Notes under the pieces: generated by a model
Told to the model about the DNA's origin: nothing
Seen by the model: only the letters and a program-made list of their open reading frames with translations
The model's database searches: none
Made by a program: the position numbers and the translations under genes
Shown here: piece after piece, positions 44,546-57,440 of the stretch
Numbering within the stretch: position 1 is the stretch's first letter
Layout: each line of letters begins with the position of its first letter
From: Mermis nigrescens
Lineage: Eukaryota > Nematoda > Enoplea > Mermithida > Mermithidae
Direction of reading: 5' to 3'
DNA length: 64,000 nt
NCBI GenBank assembly: GCA_036768485.1
Contig: JAVLUZ010000411.1
Span: 155,564 to 219,563 of the forward strand

Positions 44546-46220
44546 ATCCCCACCAGGGACAACTATTTTTTTCGGCAAAATACCCAGGGCGCACTCAGGG
44601 CGCACTCAGGGCGCACCCCTCACCCCCGCCTATATTATAACACAGGAACTCCCTCAGGGCGCACATAGTCAAAGCCAGAGCGCACGTTTTAACCCCCGTT
44701 TTTCAGCTGCCTACCACGTTTGCCTATACTATAACACAGGAAAAAAGTTCCCGAACCTAGTTCCACCTATCTTATAACATGGGCTATATTATAACGTTGT
44801 AACCCCAGGGTCGCAGGGTATACTACTAATGGGCTAAAAACGCTTAAAAGGGCATATTTTTGCAACTTTTACCAACTTTTACGAAAAATCGACAATTCTG
44901 GGGAGGGTCGCAGCCATATCGGGGGGGGTGGAGGTTCACTTGCTATTTTGGGCGGTGTCAGACCCCTCTCAAACCAATTCATCACAACATATCTGCTCAG
45001 CGCGCGAATAACGAATTTCGAGCCCATTTGTGACTGTTTTTGTGATAGGGTAGGTAGCTACAGCCATCTTACGAACGTCCTGGATCTGCCGCTGTTTGGA
45101 TCATTTTTTGTCTTAGTTTTGCCCCATATCCCGAGAATTTCTCACTTTTTCTAGCGCATATACATGCGTCATAGATGCTCAGCTGGACCAATCTGGGGGA
45201 TTGGTTCATCCGGAGTCACTGGCCTTTCTTTTGAGCCAAAATGACCTCGAAAATTGGTTAAATTGTTAAAATATCGTTCGAACTACCTTATTTTACAGTT
45301 TCTGGTAGATTTCATGCACTTTGGGAAAAATTGTCGATTTTGTTAATCTCTGGCTTTTACCAAGCATCATTTTCCCCAAAAAATTTGGCATCTTCATTCT
45401 AGGGGTCAAGATCCTCGAAACCAGCTCTAACCGCGCCTGTCCTGTCTGCACCAGACATGCACGTTAAGGGGCGATTTAGGGTTAGACCCCAAAATGGAAA
45501 AATGGAGAATGTTTGGGAAAATGAGGCAAAACAGGGCAAAAATGGATTAAAATTGATAATTTAATTCAAGAAAACCCTAAATTAACCAGAAACTGTGTAA
45601 TCACTAGAGCGATTAAGATTTGATGATGCACTTTTATGACATCCAGGAAGTCAAGCAACGGCGAAAAACACATTTTCAGCACTCAGATAACAAATGTTTA
45701 TGCACTAAATTACACCAAATTCGATTGTTTTGCACCAAATGCACCAAATTCGCTTATTTGAAACAATTGTGAAAAATTTTTAGTAGTACCTCCCCAGAAA
45801 ACCCCAGTATTGAAACTTCTGACGCAGAAAGAAATACGGTGACTTGATATAAGACTTTAAATGCTACTTTAATTTCAGTTATATAATGCACTTAAGCCAA
45901 TCGGAGACAAAGATTTTTGTTCGAAAATATCAAGATGCACAGTCTAATTACGTTCAGCAATTTTTTTGATCAAAACCTACGAATTATGCATAGGAATATC
46001 CAATTTTTGCACCATACTTTGCATCAAATCGTATCTTATACACCAGATTTCGCACTAAATCATTTATTGTTTGCACCAAATTTGGACTGCTTCAGTAATA
46101 ACGTAGTCTTAACGATATTTTAGCGCCCTATACCAGTTTTCGAGGCCATTTCGGCCATAAAAAATCTCAACTTCGAAACCCCCCCCAGATCGGCCATGCT
46201 ATGCTTCTATGGTCTGGACG
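44546..46220. other. No gene recognised; right flank of module
   Basis: Contains CTATATTATAAC-type words repeated near 44,630, 44,725 and 44,785, then ordinary AT-rich sequence. AATAAA on the minus strand at about 46,061 could be the poly(A) signal of the astacin gene. Confidence 0.4.
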
Positions 46221-46522
46221 CTACTTACCCGGGGGCTGCTTGCATACGTGACACACCCTCGGGCAAAGAAGATTAGCGCGAGCTCGTTTCTGTAGGTTTT
46301 TGCTGTCGCAGTCGCCGTTTCGGAACATGTCCAAACAGTCACCGCTAAAGGTCCCGCAATTACTTGAGTTGTCCTCAGGCTTGAATTGACCACACAACAT
46401 GCACGTTTTTTGACAAAGAGAAACCATAGGCTCAAACAAGTCGGAACTCCGCGGAACGGAACATATTTTCTTGGCGATCAGTCCACAAGAATTTATTGCA
46501 TCCTGGCACGATTGATCTTGAG
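46221..46522 (-). CDS. Astacin-type protease gene: exon with ShK modules 3 and 4
   Basis: Acceptor CAACTCTTTTAG, phase 1 in. Two six-cysteine ShK-like modules: CQDAINSCGLIAKKIC ending CQKTCMLC, and CGTFSGDCLDMFRNGDC ending CPRVCHVC. ShK modules are small disulphide domains that often follow the protease domain of secreted astacins. Reading straight on gives KQPPGK and a TAG at 46,221, so this may be the last exon. However, a perfect GTAAGT donor begins at 46,228, so a further exon cannot be excluded. Confidence 0.75.
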
Positions 46523-47134
46523 CTAAAAGAGTTGATAGATGCTATCAAACTTCTTTGGATGAGGGAGAATCGAAAACGTTAATTTGAAGGAAAAACATAA
46601 TAAATAAATCACTAGATGATTTATATAACATTCGAATGTTTCTGATAGTGGTTGGAATTTAGGAACGAGGTGCCTACGCTCACTTGTAACCGAACCGTAA
46701 TTACTCAGCATCTGATTAAATAAACACATAGTTAAAATTTAAAAAGTGAGGAAAAAATTAGGGATAGTTAACTGTGAAAAATAAAAATTAAAAATTAAAA
46801 ATACTATTGAATAACGAAAGTTAACACGATTATATTGTTATAATTTATAATTATAATCATATACTCAGGTTTAAACCCGACGTAAAAAGCTAAACAAGCT
46901 AGATCTGGTTTGAGCTTTTCCGAAGCTGGTTCCAATACAGTGCAGATTTAAGCTGGATTTGAGCCTAGCTTCAATGTTAAACCGTGCGACACAATAATAT
47001 TTAACATTTTGTTGACTTGTCTCGTACGGATTTGATCTGGACTAAAGCCAGAATACGGAAAATGGACTCTGGCTCCTTCTTCAAACTATGTTTAGTGTAC
47101 TCATACAGCTAGGACGTTGGACTGCGGACCAGGC

Positions 47135-47355
47135 AAGTAACGGCTTGAAATTTAGGATATGATAACCTGCCATTTTCAAGGAGAGGGTGAATGATCTTCA
47201 ATTTTGGCCGAAAATGGTAGAAACCACCCAATGATCACAAAAAAACCAGGTTACCGCCAAAAATTTGGGTCAAAAAATTTTTGACCCTGGTGGAAGAAAC
47301 GGGATAGACCGAACTTGGATTTAGGATCCCTCCATGCTCCTCCTGTTACATATAT
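47135..47355 (+). repeat. Family C repeat
   Basis: AGTAACGGCTTGAAATTTAG to CATGCTCCTCCTGTTACAT. In the intron between the two ShK exons; the rest of that intron (46,523-48,313) shows nothing else identifiable. Confidence 0.55.
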
Positions 47356-48313
47356 GCTTCGAACGACACTTCAAATGCCGATGAGCACAAATACAAGGAA
47401 TTCTCATTCAAGGAATTGAGCGAACCTCACGACGTAATCACAAAATATAAGTTAATAAATATTTTTGAAAAGATTTGAAATAGTATCTGTTAAATGACAT
47501 TTGTTTTGTGTTCTTCGGATGAATTTTGAGGCAGCTAAGAGCAGGTTTGCTTGGAATTTCGATCGATGTTATTCCTGTCAGATGACATAAGGACATTTAC
47601 CATTTCTTTTGATGACAATTTCATAACTTTTTAGACAGTTATTATTGTTTTAGCAAGGTTTTTAAGACAGAAATCCGTAAATTTACGCAATAATTATCGA
47701 GCTTATGCCACACTGTAGAAAAATCGTGGGATTAGCATAAAAATAACACTTTCGTGTTGAACCAGCATAAAAACTTTTTATATTTAAAACGGACATGTGT
47801 TCAAGTGACTAATGTTTGTAGCTACAAGTAATTGAATAAAACTTTAATTCACGAAAGCATCAAGGGCAGCATGTCGCAGGATCAACCTAAAATATATATT
47901 TAATAGCCAAGCCAGCCCCAATTCCCATTATTCAAGTGGGAAGCTTATTCGCTGCACCATCCCGCTTTTGTTTAGATAGCATTATGTGCATATTCGTTGG
48001 TCGCCAGAGCCTTGGCTTACTGTGCGGCTGTTAGTTGCTATTCATGTGCTTTCTATTTCGATCAAAAAAACGTTTCATGTTGATCTTACTAGAATTCAAC
48101 ATCAAAATTTTTTGTTGAATCGCTCACAGTTTAAGTCAAATTGACATAAAACTTTTACGTACATATGCTGAAATTTTAACGGATGTTGATCTAATAATTA
48201 TCTATTTACAGTGCAGGCTATAATACCGATCGTAGTATTTGTTAAAAGGCGATCAAGCTTAAATCCGGTAAAAAATTTTAAGCCCACGCGTGAGTTCCAA
48301 AGAAAGAGCTTAC

Positions 48314-48613
48314 GAGGTTGCTGAGTGCAAACGTCGGAGCCCAAGGGACACAATAAGTGGGCCTTGATTAGCTTTTCCAAATCTCCGCTTAGATGATCAT
48401 TATTATTAATCATTTTGAAGCACTTAGGATTGAAATTTCGGCAACTTTCGGTGGCGTTGCGCTTCCTGGGCTTGTAATTGTCGCAAAGCTCGCACGTCGA
48501 ACTGCACAATTTTATTACTTTTTTAAAAATATTGCGTTTTGGATCCAAATTACACGCCACTTCTTTAATCTCTGCGCAGCTTTTTGCGTAGTCGACGCAA
48601 GGTGGCGCTTTGG
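48314..48613 (-). CDS. Astacin-type protease gene: exon with ShK modules 1 and 2
   Basis: Acceptor GAATTTATTCAG, phase 1 in and out (GTAAGC donor). Module 1 is complete: CVDYAKSCAEIKEVAC, then CSSTCELC with the C-x6-C-x7-C...C-x3-C-x2-C spacing. Module 2 starts CRNFNPKC and ends CPLGSDVC and keeps only four cysteines, so one disulphide is missing; this is either a divergent or a decayed module. The exon follows the end of the protease domain (51,800). Confidence 0.75.
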
Positions 48614-48689
48614 CTGAATAAATTCGGAAATCGGCAGAAACCGAGTGGATAACATTGTTACATCCACGAAACTATATAAACATATGCAT

Positions 48690-48908
48690 AACACGTAGCG
48701 ACTCGTAATCTTGGATCGGGTTTCACCGTCCGTTTTCAGAGTGGGTCGGGATAAATTATTTCCGTTCTGGACAAAAATGCGAAAAACACCTAAAAATTTT
48801 CAAAAAAAGGCAGGTTTTTACCCAACATGGAATGGGGTCAGATGTTTACTGACTCCAGGGCGGAGGGAGACCAACTTTGGACGGGGATCCCCATCCCTCC
48901 TGTTACAT
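48690..48908 (+). repeat. Family C repeat
   Basis: GTAGCGACTCGTAATCTTGG to GGGATCCCCATCCCTCCTG, in the intron upstream of the ShK exon. Confidence 0.55.
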
Positions 48909-50675
48909 GTTTACATATCTTAACATATGAACATTTAGACGGTGGGAATTCTGGGGTGTGGAAAAAAGAGAATTGTTCTAATATATTTTTGAGCTTAACA
49001 ACGATAGATACGCGCATACACTGACAGCCTAAAAAATGTTTAAAAAGTGCCTTGTTAGGCTAAAAACTATGTGCACAGGTCATATAAACACCATTCTGTT
49101 TAGGTTTCTGCCAGTGCTTAGATTTTTCGGAAAATCACGAATTCCGAGATGTTGAAATATTTTTTAAAGAGGTAATAACTTTTCTATATGAGGATGAACA
49201 CGGCCCCTTCTCCGCCAAAAAATCCCTCCCCCAAGATCGTATGCGAGTAAGACCGAAATTACGGTGCCCTCAGTTTCCGATTTTAAGTGACGATCATACA
49301 TGGGCACGGGCAGCGCCTAAATTCTGCGGAACCGATTCCAGGGTTGCAAAAATAGAAAATACCAAAAAATTAATGGTGTTGTACTGGGTCACGGCGGTCC
49401 TAAACCCGGACCGGGGCCAGGCTAACCCCGACACCGGGGCTTCAAAATTTTAATACTGTTGTTTGATTCTAATTGTTACCTCTACACTCAAGTACAAACT
49501 ATTAGAATTCACACTTTTTTCAATCAATCAGTCAGATTTTTGCTTTGCACCTAGCATCAATTGTTGTTGAATGCTGTCGAGTTACGACTTTCAGTTACAG
49601 TTAAATTTACATTTGTCTGGGGTCATAGGGCATTTTAGAGCTGAAATATTTTAAAAATGAGTTGATAGCTCTTAAAAACGCGTCAAAATCAATTATTTCT
49701 GCGGAAAGAAGCCTTGACTTTTCTCCGTTTCTGGTTTCCAGAGTTGCCATGTCCAAAAACTAGAATGCACTAAAAATGCACTAGAGTTTTTATTACCATT
49801 GCACTAAAAATGCACAAGATTGATGTAGAATAAGAACATTAAATATATAAGCAGCCCTGTTAAGCAAGCACTGAGACGTGATACACCATAAGCTGAAACT
49901 TTATTCAATAAAATTTATATAAAAAAGCAAATAAACGTTGTTCAATATTTCTCTCAATTACAATCAGTGTACATTGCCTCTGTGGAATGTTAACCTTTTC
50001 AGGTTTTTTTTGTCGTCGAAAATTCGAATAATAACGTTTAATCTATAACAAACGGTCACGACATTATAACTGTATTCAGGTCAGGCCCATATCCCGGATT
50101 TTCTTCCGGAGAAGGCATAAAAATTTTTTGACGTAAGGTGGATCAAAGGATGAAAGTTGCTACAAAATTTTGCTGCGCGGATACTTAAGATAGGACGATG
50201 AAAATTCAATGGAAACAGTCTGTTTTAGGGCTTGAGGTTTGGAATGGGCGCGCCAAAGCGTTTCCTAGTGGGGTCCGGTGCAGAACTGCGAAAATTTAGG
50301 AATAACAGCTCTAACTTCGTCCTAAAAATAGTCAAAATTAATCATTTTATTTATTTGTAATTATCGCCGAAAAATTGCGTGACATTCTTGCTTCTTAAAC
50401 AAATCTCATTTTTTTGCGTGAAACTCCTGAATAACACAAGACAATTAGACGCAAAATATGCTAGGTTGTATGGAGACTAAAAATTGAGTGTTTAAACCGC
50501 GCGCTTGGGACTAAATTGATTCTATGATTAAAAAATTTGGCGCGAAGCGCCGAAAGTTTTTCGCAATTTTTGGCTAAAAAGCGATGGAAAGAGCAAGAGA
50601 AAAAAACATTCAAACATTTCGTTTCGGGGGGGAAATCATGTGCCATCTTTCTCCTTGAATACGGGTCTGATTCGG

Positions 50676-51200
50676 GCCCATATCCAAGATTTTATTTGGG
50701 AGGGGGCAAAAATTTTGAGGACGGACTAAAAAGGCATTTTCAAGCGGATCTCGGTGAGCTCTATGCAATTACGAAGGAAAATTTTGAGAAAATATTTTAA
50801 GACTTTTCGTTTTATTTCATACTGCATCGAGCGAATCTATGTCTTAAACTATCTTATGCAACGGATTTCTCATCTTTTGATTCCTAGCTTATTTCTAGTA
50901 TATAAGTATTTAATCTTTCTGCTTTACAGAGAGAAACAATACATAAAATGAATAATTCGGCGCAAAGTACCGGAAAAAATTGACCTTTTGTTCTAGTGTA
51001 GCACAAGTTTAAATAGTTTTGAGCCGGCAAGAAGACAAAAAATAGATAAACAGTAAATTTGGCGCGCCAGAAATATTTTATGTTCTTTGTGTCATATTAC
51101 TCAAATTTGAGCTTTTTCAATGGACTAGAAGACAAAAACTATACTGAAACAACGAATTTAGCGCGAAGCAACGGAAAAAAATTGACATACTCTTCATGTT
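50676..51200 (+). repeat. Repeat family H with tandem array
   Basis: Starts GGGCCCATATCCAAGATTTT; from about 50,957 carries two to three ~100-bp units with GGCGC-type openings, as at 7,258-7,950. Within the intron 48,614-51,799; the remainder of that intron has family G pieces and a hAT-like GGACCGGGGCC fragment near 49,410. Confidence 0.55.
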
Positions 51201-51799
51201 TAACAATGAAAACAATAAAATTCAATCGATAAGATCTACAGTAAGACTGGATGTGCATAAGTAATAATAGGAAATGTATCTTGAAATAGCACTAGAATCT
51301 GGAATGCGCTGAAAATGCACTGAAAACCCTAGATTGAACTAAAAATAGCACTAAAAGCCTTATGCACTAAATTATGCACTAAACGCTACAAAATGCACTA
51401 AATCTAGTGCGAATGCTCTGCACCTAGCAACATTGCTGGCTTCAATCTTATCTCATTAGGTGCATAAAACATAATTTGTTGGCATGTCTCGCCGACTTTT
51501 TGAAAATTCAAACTGAGGGGTCAGTTACTGAGTTATTTGTTTCAAATTACCTCAACAACTTTAATAAATGCTAAAATAGCGTTAAAACTACATTATTATA
51601 CAAATTTCTGGTCAAATTCGAGCACTTTTAGAGAAAACTTTCGAATATAAAAAATCCTTACTTGATATTAGAACGTTTCATCCTTTCCAGAAAGCATCTC
51701 ATTTTTCCATTCTGCGAGTCCAGACACGGAACTCCCAACCTGCTGGTATAAACTCCCTCCCCTCCATTCTCGATCAGTCGTTTATTTGAGTTTACTCAC

Positions 51800-51938
51800 T
51801 TGTAATCTTTGAACAATAAATTTGTTTCAAGGTAGCCACATCCAATTCCGACAAATTACCGCGCGAACCCATAACTTTCAAGTTATCAGCTTGATTATAT
51901 CTTGGCGTTATAGTATATCTCGGATTATCTTTAGCGAA
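51800..51938 (-). CDS. Astacin-type protease gene: end of catalytic domain
   Basis: Acceptor TATGTCTCGCAG, phase 0 in; donor is a perfect GTGAGT, phase 1 out. Encodes FAKDNPRYTITPRYNQADNL, then GNLSELDVATLKQIYC. The order FxKxxxxTIxP...LSxxDxxxLxxxYxC is the standard end of astacin catalytic domains, and the last Cys closes the domain's first disulphide. The next exon starts the ShK modules. Confidence 0.85.
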
Positions 51939-53256
51939 CTGCGAGACATAATGAATATCACGATCGAAATTTTGGTCAACCAATATGACTAAATCACATA
52001 TCGTATTACGAGGAACTTAGTACCAAGAAATACATTTGAAACAGAAAAATAAGGCAATATTGAGCTGAAAATGGGCCAAAATATATTTATTTTCATTTTT
52101 TAATTTTTGCGACGCCTTGCGATTATGCACGTGATCTTTAAGCAAGTCTTCTGAATCTCATCACTTCCTCCAAAAAATTTATGTCTTAAGTGCTTTCGAA
52201 CATTAGATCTTCATCACTTCGGTCTCATATTCATCGAAATTTTATCATTTTTCTAAACCAAACAGTAAAGCATGGGATAAGTGCGCAGCTATGCGCAGAT
52301 AGGGGGAACTTATACTCCAAAATGTGCGAAGTACGAGTAATTTTTACAAGGGTCCCTCATAGGAAAAAGCTGAAATTCTCGAAGCGCTTATAAAAGATCA
52401 TTAGTTTTTAGCACACTTTCGAACTATGAGCCCAAAATGTGAGGGCGCTTCGCACATTTTCATTCACATATGTATAGCGTATTTTTCACTATAATCCACA
52501 TGAAGTTAAATTTTTTTAAATTTGTAGATCTAATTGGGTGAAGCTCAAAAACATCATAATTTTTGCTTATTTACGAGTGATTGTTGAAATACCTGACTTT
52601 AAAATATTAGTCCCCTCCAAACTCTTCCTTGGACTAAGAAACGATGGGTATGCGTCAAAAACACTGGTTCTTTGATGGTCTACACAATGCTAGTTTTAAT
52701 CTAAAACATAGATGTATAGAAACACAAAAGTTAATTCGAAAAATCTTTGAAGATTTGAGTAAAATAAACAATATTATATTAAAAAGTGGATAATAAGGTG
52801 CAAATCGCTAAAAAGTCGACACTTTTGTGCCGAAAGTCGAGTAAAAACGCCTAAAACAGCGCACATTCCGCAATTTTATTTTTAAAAAATTTACGATCAA
52901 GGAGGTGGGGGCTTCGCAGCCATACATGGACAGCAATCAGACTTTGGGAGCGTCCAATCGGGTAAAATTGCCGAAAATAGTACAAGAAATTCAATTCTGT
53001 GGAATCAATCGATTTTCTAGCGGAGGGGGCTCCAGATTCTGGAAGGGTCCAGACCCCGACCCCCATACCCATGTGTGGTTGCAGCTGTTTTGCCGGATGT
53101 CAGTAGCCGTTCATGTGGGCCTATCTAAACAACTAAGAACGCGTATGGCTAAATAGAATCCGAAAAATACGACATTTTGAGCAACTTTTATATAAGGTAT
53201 AGTTTGAGAGCTAAAAAGCCCGAGTAAAAATTAAACTTTACACAATTTAATTATAC

Positions 53257-53460
53257 CGCATAAGCGTGGTAATGCATTATCGATTTGAAATCGTATGGGC
53301 TTTGCATTTCCTGCCCACTTTCATAAATGGCGAAATTATGCAACTTGTCTTCTTGGATTCTGTCAAAATGAACGATGACGTAATTGTCCCGGTCCTTTCT
53401 AGACTGAGTATGGGCGAAACCGAGCGAATGCAAAGTTTCGTGCATAATCGTGCCAACTCG
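53257..53460 (-). CDS. Astacin-type protease gene: catalytic exon with zinc motif
   Basis: 68 codons between TTTTTTTAAG and a GTATAA donor, phase 0 on both sides. Contains the extended zinc site HETLHSLGFAH (three His ligands, catalytic Glu), followed by RKDRDNYV and the Met-turn SIMHYHAYA with the Tyr zinc ligand. All catalytic residues are present, so the enzyme should be active if the transcript is intact. The usual HEQ after the third His is HTQ here. Confidence 0.9.
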
Positions 53461-53732
53461 CTTAAAAAAATTATGTATTCGATCCAAATTGCATTTCGGC
53501 CGAAAATATGGTAAGATTTTTTCTGAAATATGGAAAATCTGAGGAGATTAACAATGAACTGACAACGAAATGCATATTACGTAATATTGAAGCTAGAAAT
53601 TAGGATTTAAGGCTGTGAAAATATGATAGAATAAATTAACTGGGACCCCGAGCTTTTTGGATTTTTATTAGAAATCTAAATCAACTCAGTTGAACTCAGA
53701 TTTGGTCAATTATTAAGCGACACGCAGGGCTC

Positions 53733-54127
53733 GGCGAATTCCTTCTGGAGGGGGTGCAGTAGAGTCATAAGAAAAAATTTAGTGCCTTCCTGGTCTCAAG
53801 GATAAGTGAATATGTGTCAAAAAATATCATTTTTCGGCGTTTCTGACAATTCTCTATCTTTTTAGAATATATTAAAGAATAAAAAAATTTCTGCGAAAAA
53901 TTCCAGGAAAAATTCAAGTAAATTGATCGAAATGTATATAAAAAATAAACATATAAAGCGAATGTAGCAATTTTGAGTCAAAAGACCGTTAAAAACGCTT
54001 ATGGCATTTTTTCTGCGAATTTTTCGGAAAATCGCTGAATCCTGATGGAAGGTAAAGAATTTCTAGCGGAGAGGAGGGGGTGAAAATTCTTCAGGGAGGC
54101 GGTTGAAACCCCTAGATCATGTATGAT
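53733..54127 (-). repeat. Repeat family F, reverse copy
   Basis: Fills most of the intron between the two catalytic exons; ends (reverse of the family start) at AGATCATGTATG, 12 bp from the donor of the upstream exon. Confidence 0.6.
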
Positions 54128-54139
54128 TATTACTCCTAC

Positions 54140-54354
54140 CTTGCAATCTGGTGAAACGCGAATATTGTTGCCGTGATAATAACGCCCAAGCGGCGAACTG
54201 GCGCAAATATCGGTATTTTGATATTTCGGTTCGTCGACAAAGTACAAATGCGGACCTTTCGGCTTTGAGTTCACTTTTTTGAACGATATGCAACCGCCGG
54301 ACTGGCCGCTCAATTCTAGCATAGCTTTGTCAATAATAGCTTGGGTCTCCGGAC
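54140..54354 (-). CDS. Astacin-type protease gene: N-terminal half of catalytic domain
   Basis: 215 nt from a TTTTTGTAAG acceptor to a GTAGGA donor, phase 0 out. Encodes PETQAIIDKAMLELSGQSGG, the helix that precedes the conserved Cys-hydrophobic-F strand (here CISF), and ends NNIRVSPDCK, the strand and Cys just before the zinc-site exon. Entry needs one base from upstream, but the preceding exon leaves two, so the junction is unresolved (see findings). Confidence 0.75.
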
Positions 54355-54964
54355 CTTACAAAAATTCGAATATCAGGTACGCGTGCGCAAAATCCTGAGA
54401 CGGGGTCAAAAAGATTTTTTTCCAAGGTTAAAAGTTTTCAAGGTCGAAACCGGCAGACAAATTCATGGCTAAGGTTCAAAGCTCCCTATCTGGCGTTTCT
54501 TAATTGGCTCTAATGACCGAAAGCAGAAATTCGCGAAAAAGGACAAGAATAAACAAAATGAAATCTGAAGCTCTGCTCTGTAGGCACGTAGCTGTTAGGG
54601 ATAAAAGAGGGGGAGCAGTTTCCCAAAAATTTTAAAAATACAAGTATTTTTACGAGGGTCTCCCAGGGGATAAAGTTGAAAATTCATAAAGCGCATTTGA
54701 ATGACTGCTAGAATGGATTTTAGCCAACTTTCCAGCAAATAATCCCAAAATTTTCGGACGTTTTGCGCCAGATTTATTGTTTTAATATAACTTTTTTATT
54801 CTGAACAGCCTACTTTTGAGTATTTTTCGGGGCCCTATGCAGAATAATTTATCTTTCGTATTGTTTTTCTCTGCAATGTACATACTAGAACACAGTCAGG
54901 ATTGGACTTATTGTATAGAAATCATTTTGTGATGTCATTTTATACAATTTATTTTTTGAAAATG

Positions 54965-55205
54965 ATTGAATCCATAGGTGGGCAGCATGAAAATTCTTGA
55001 AGAGGGGGTGCGAAATTTCTTGAAGGTCAAAAACGGTCTTGAAAATAGTAGTATGGCGAAAAAACACCATTTTTTCAAAAGATTCCCCCATCGAGCACTA
55101 TCCATTGACATCAGAAGACTGCGAAAAAAACAAAAAAATTCGAAAATTGAATTCTGTTGGGGGTATTTTGATTTCGGTAGTCACCCCCCCCCCCCTCACG
55201 GTTCA
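54965..55205 (-). repeat. Repeat family D, reverse copy
   Basis: Contains AGGTGGGCAGCATGAAAATT and AAAAACACCATTTTTTC, the reverse of motifs at 57,350-57,440 and 59,560-59,650. Lies in the intron 54,355-55,932. Confidence 0.5.
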
Positions 55206-55932
55206 GAAGGTCGGCTAAGTGCCTACTGCATTGATGATATCTGCGAATTGAAAATCACATATCTCATACCCAGGCGCAAGATTTTGGGAGCCACACATGG
55301 ACGTGAGAGTTGAGATTCTGACCTAACGGAACCACAAAGACCCCATCGGAAAAATTGGCTGGATCTCACAATTTTAAATTTTTGCTGAACGAGGAAAGAT
55401 TGGAAAATATTGCTGTTTTCCGTACCATCAATTAAGCATTTTTAAGCTATAAAATTTTCCGAACCCCCAAAATTTCGGCCTTCCCTGTATTACTATGATC
55501 TATTCATTTATTTATTTATTTATCAATTTTATTACTACGATCTATTGATCATTGTTATTAATTTGAGTAATCAGCACGGTTTGATTTAGTGCATCTTAAA
55601 ATATAATTAAAAATTACAGATTTTGAAGTGAAAAAGCTAGAAAAGCCTTGATTTATCGATCAATTGAATAGAATCGAGGCAAAGAATGATTTTACAAATT
55701 CCTTATTTTAACAATTTAACAACGAAATTTCCCAACTTCCGGCGGGTTTCGAGTCAATTTTATGCTGATAAAAATTTTTCAAATCAAAAATTGTTGACTA
55801 TTTTTCTCTTTTACGTCGATAGTTTACATCTTATTAAAAATTTGTCTACGGCAAAAAAACTGTAAAACACTTTGTATAAAGGCTATAGCACTATAAAAAT
55901 ATGAAATAAAAAAGTATACTAATTCTGTTTAC

Positions 55933-56138
55933 TTCGTATTCCGCTCGTCAGGTACAAAATTGGCTATTCTGGTCCAACGGAAGTTAGGCACTTTTTTAAA
56001 ATCAGGAGCCGCCATTCGACCTCTTTGAGGCCTTGACGACTGAATCTGATAGTCAATTTGCCCCAAAATAGCTTCGAATTGATCACGTTTCAATTGCATA
56101 TCGCCGAAGTTACTATTATTGCTATTCCGAATGGCAAA
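55933..56138 (-). CDS. Astacin-type protease gene: propeptide end and start of catalytic domain
   Basis: Acceptor TTTTATCCTTCAG, phase 0 in; GTAAAC donor, phase 2 out. NFGDMQLKRDQFEAIL carries the FxGDM motif of astacin propeptides, whose Asp blocks the zinc in the zymogen. After a basic stretch (RPQRGRM, a possible cleavage region) comes NFRWTRIANFVPDERN, aligned with the W-x-x-x-IPY start of mature astacins. The usual IPY is IANF here, which is atypical. Confidence 0.7.
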
Positions 56139-56583
56139 CTGAAGGATAAAACAACCAAAAGAAGTAAGAAGACAAAAAATAATTCAAAAAGGCAAATAAA
56201 ACAAAACGTAAGCAAATAAGGCAAATATAACTGCTTTTTAATTTTCACGTTTAATTTTTTTCGTATTTTTCTTTAAAAATATTTTTTTCTGTCCTTCCTA
56301 TTTTCCTTTCCTTTTCCTTTTTGTTTCTTTTTTATTTTGTCGTATTGACGACGTAATTCCTATCAATATTATTAACCTTCAGCAATATGCCGTGTTAAAA
56401 AAGAATGCAAATTTATGAAAAAGTGAGTAAACGATAGTAAATTTATTGGGAGAAGCCGATCCAGATTTCATTTATAGATTCATTCATATATTTTTGCTAA
56501 TATTTTTATATATTTTATCGATGTATTAATACATTTATTTAATTCTTAGTTTTCTCAAATATTTATTTATTTATTTACAGTAC

Positions 56584-56799
56584 CTCAGTCTTGGGAGAAT
56601 ACGGCAGTTTGCCCTGCGATTCGAGTAAATGTGCGAATTTTAATTGAAGAGCGATGGACAAATTTCGACTAGCATGTTCGTCCAGCTGATTTTCGACTTC
56701 TTCGATTTGATCTTTAATTTCAACAATTTTGGGAGAAACGTCGACGCACGACGATATATATAGGCGAAATATCAAGAAAAATAGTAATGAGAGCTTCAT
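56584..56799 (-). CDS. Astacin-type protease gene: first coding exon, signal peptide
   Basis: ATG followed by MKLSLLFFLIFRLYISSC, a clear signal peptide, then an acidic coiled-coil-like propeptide segment (IKDQIEEVENQLDEHA). Ends in phase 0 at GAG|GTACTG. Ten bases before the ATG is a TTTTTTCGTAG acceptor, either of a 5'-UTR intron or for a trans-spliced leader. Together the seven exons give a secreted zymogen of about 520 residues. Confidence 0.75.
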
Positions 56800-57189
56800 C
56801 GTTGATTCTACGAAAAAAGTTTGTAAATTTTCAATAATTATAATTTTTCCTGAAAATTAGGTAGAAAAAGTTTGTACTACATTACCCGGACTTTCTGTCG
56901 CATTCTCAGCTTCGCTCGACTATGCGTCGTATCTTATGAATCGGCTAGAGTTTTTCATTTTAAATGATTTTTGTTTATTCGTGCTTACTGAAATACAAAT
57001 CTAGACTCATCTGAAAAGTGTATTGATTTTTATGCCAATTTTAAAATTAACTTAATCAGATTTTCTAACTCATTCATGAATTGGTATGAGACGTAATCGA
57101 AATTGAGCTCAGAACAGCTAACCTATTCAGCGATCAAGGAGCAGAAGGAGATTGTTCCCATTGGCCTGATATATATTTATGTGCTGGCA

Positions 57190-57440
57190 ACTCCTGAGCG
57201 TGTGGAGGTTGGTGGGTATGCAATCCTCCCCCCGAGAAAACAAAATACTTCCCTCCCCAGAAACCAAAATACCCCACCCCCAGAATTCAATTTTTGAAAT
57301 TGTTTTGTTTTCTCGCAAGTTTTTGATGCCAATGGATGAGAAAGGTTGAAAAATGGTGTTTTTCTCTCAAAACACCATTTCTGAGACCATTTTTTGACCT
57401 TTGAAAAATCTTGCATCCCAGAATTTCGGTGCTGCCCACC
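57190..57440 (+). repeat. Repeat family D
   Basis: Contains AAACCAAAATACCCC, TTTTGATGCCAATGGATGAG and GCTGCCCACCTATG in the family order. Confidence 0.55.
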
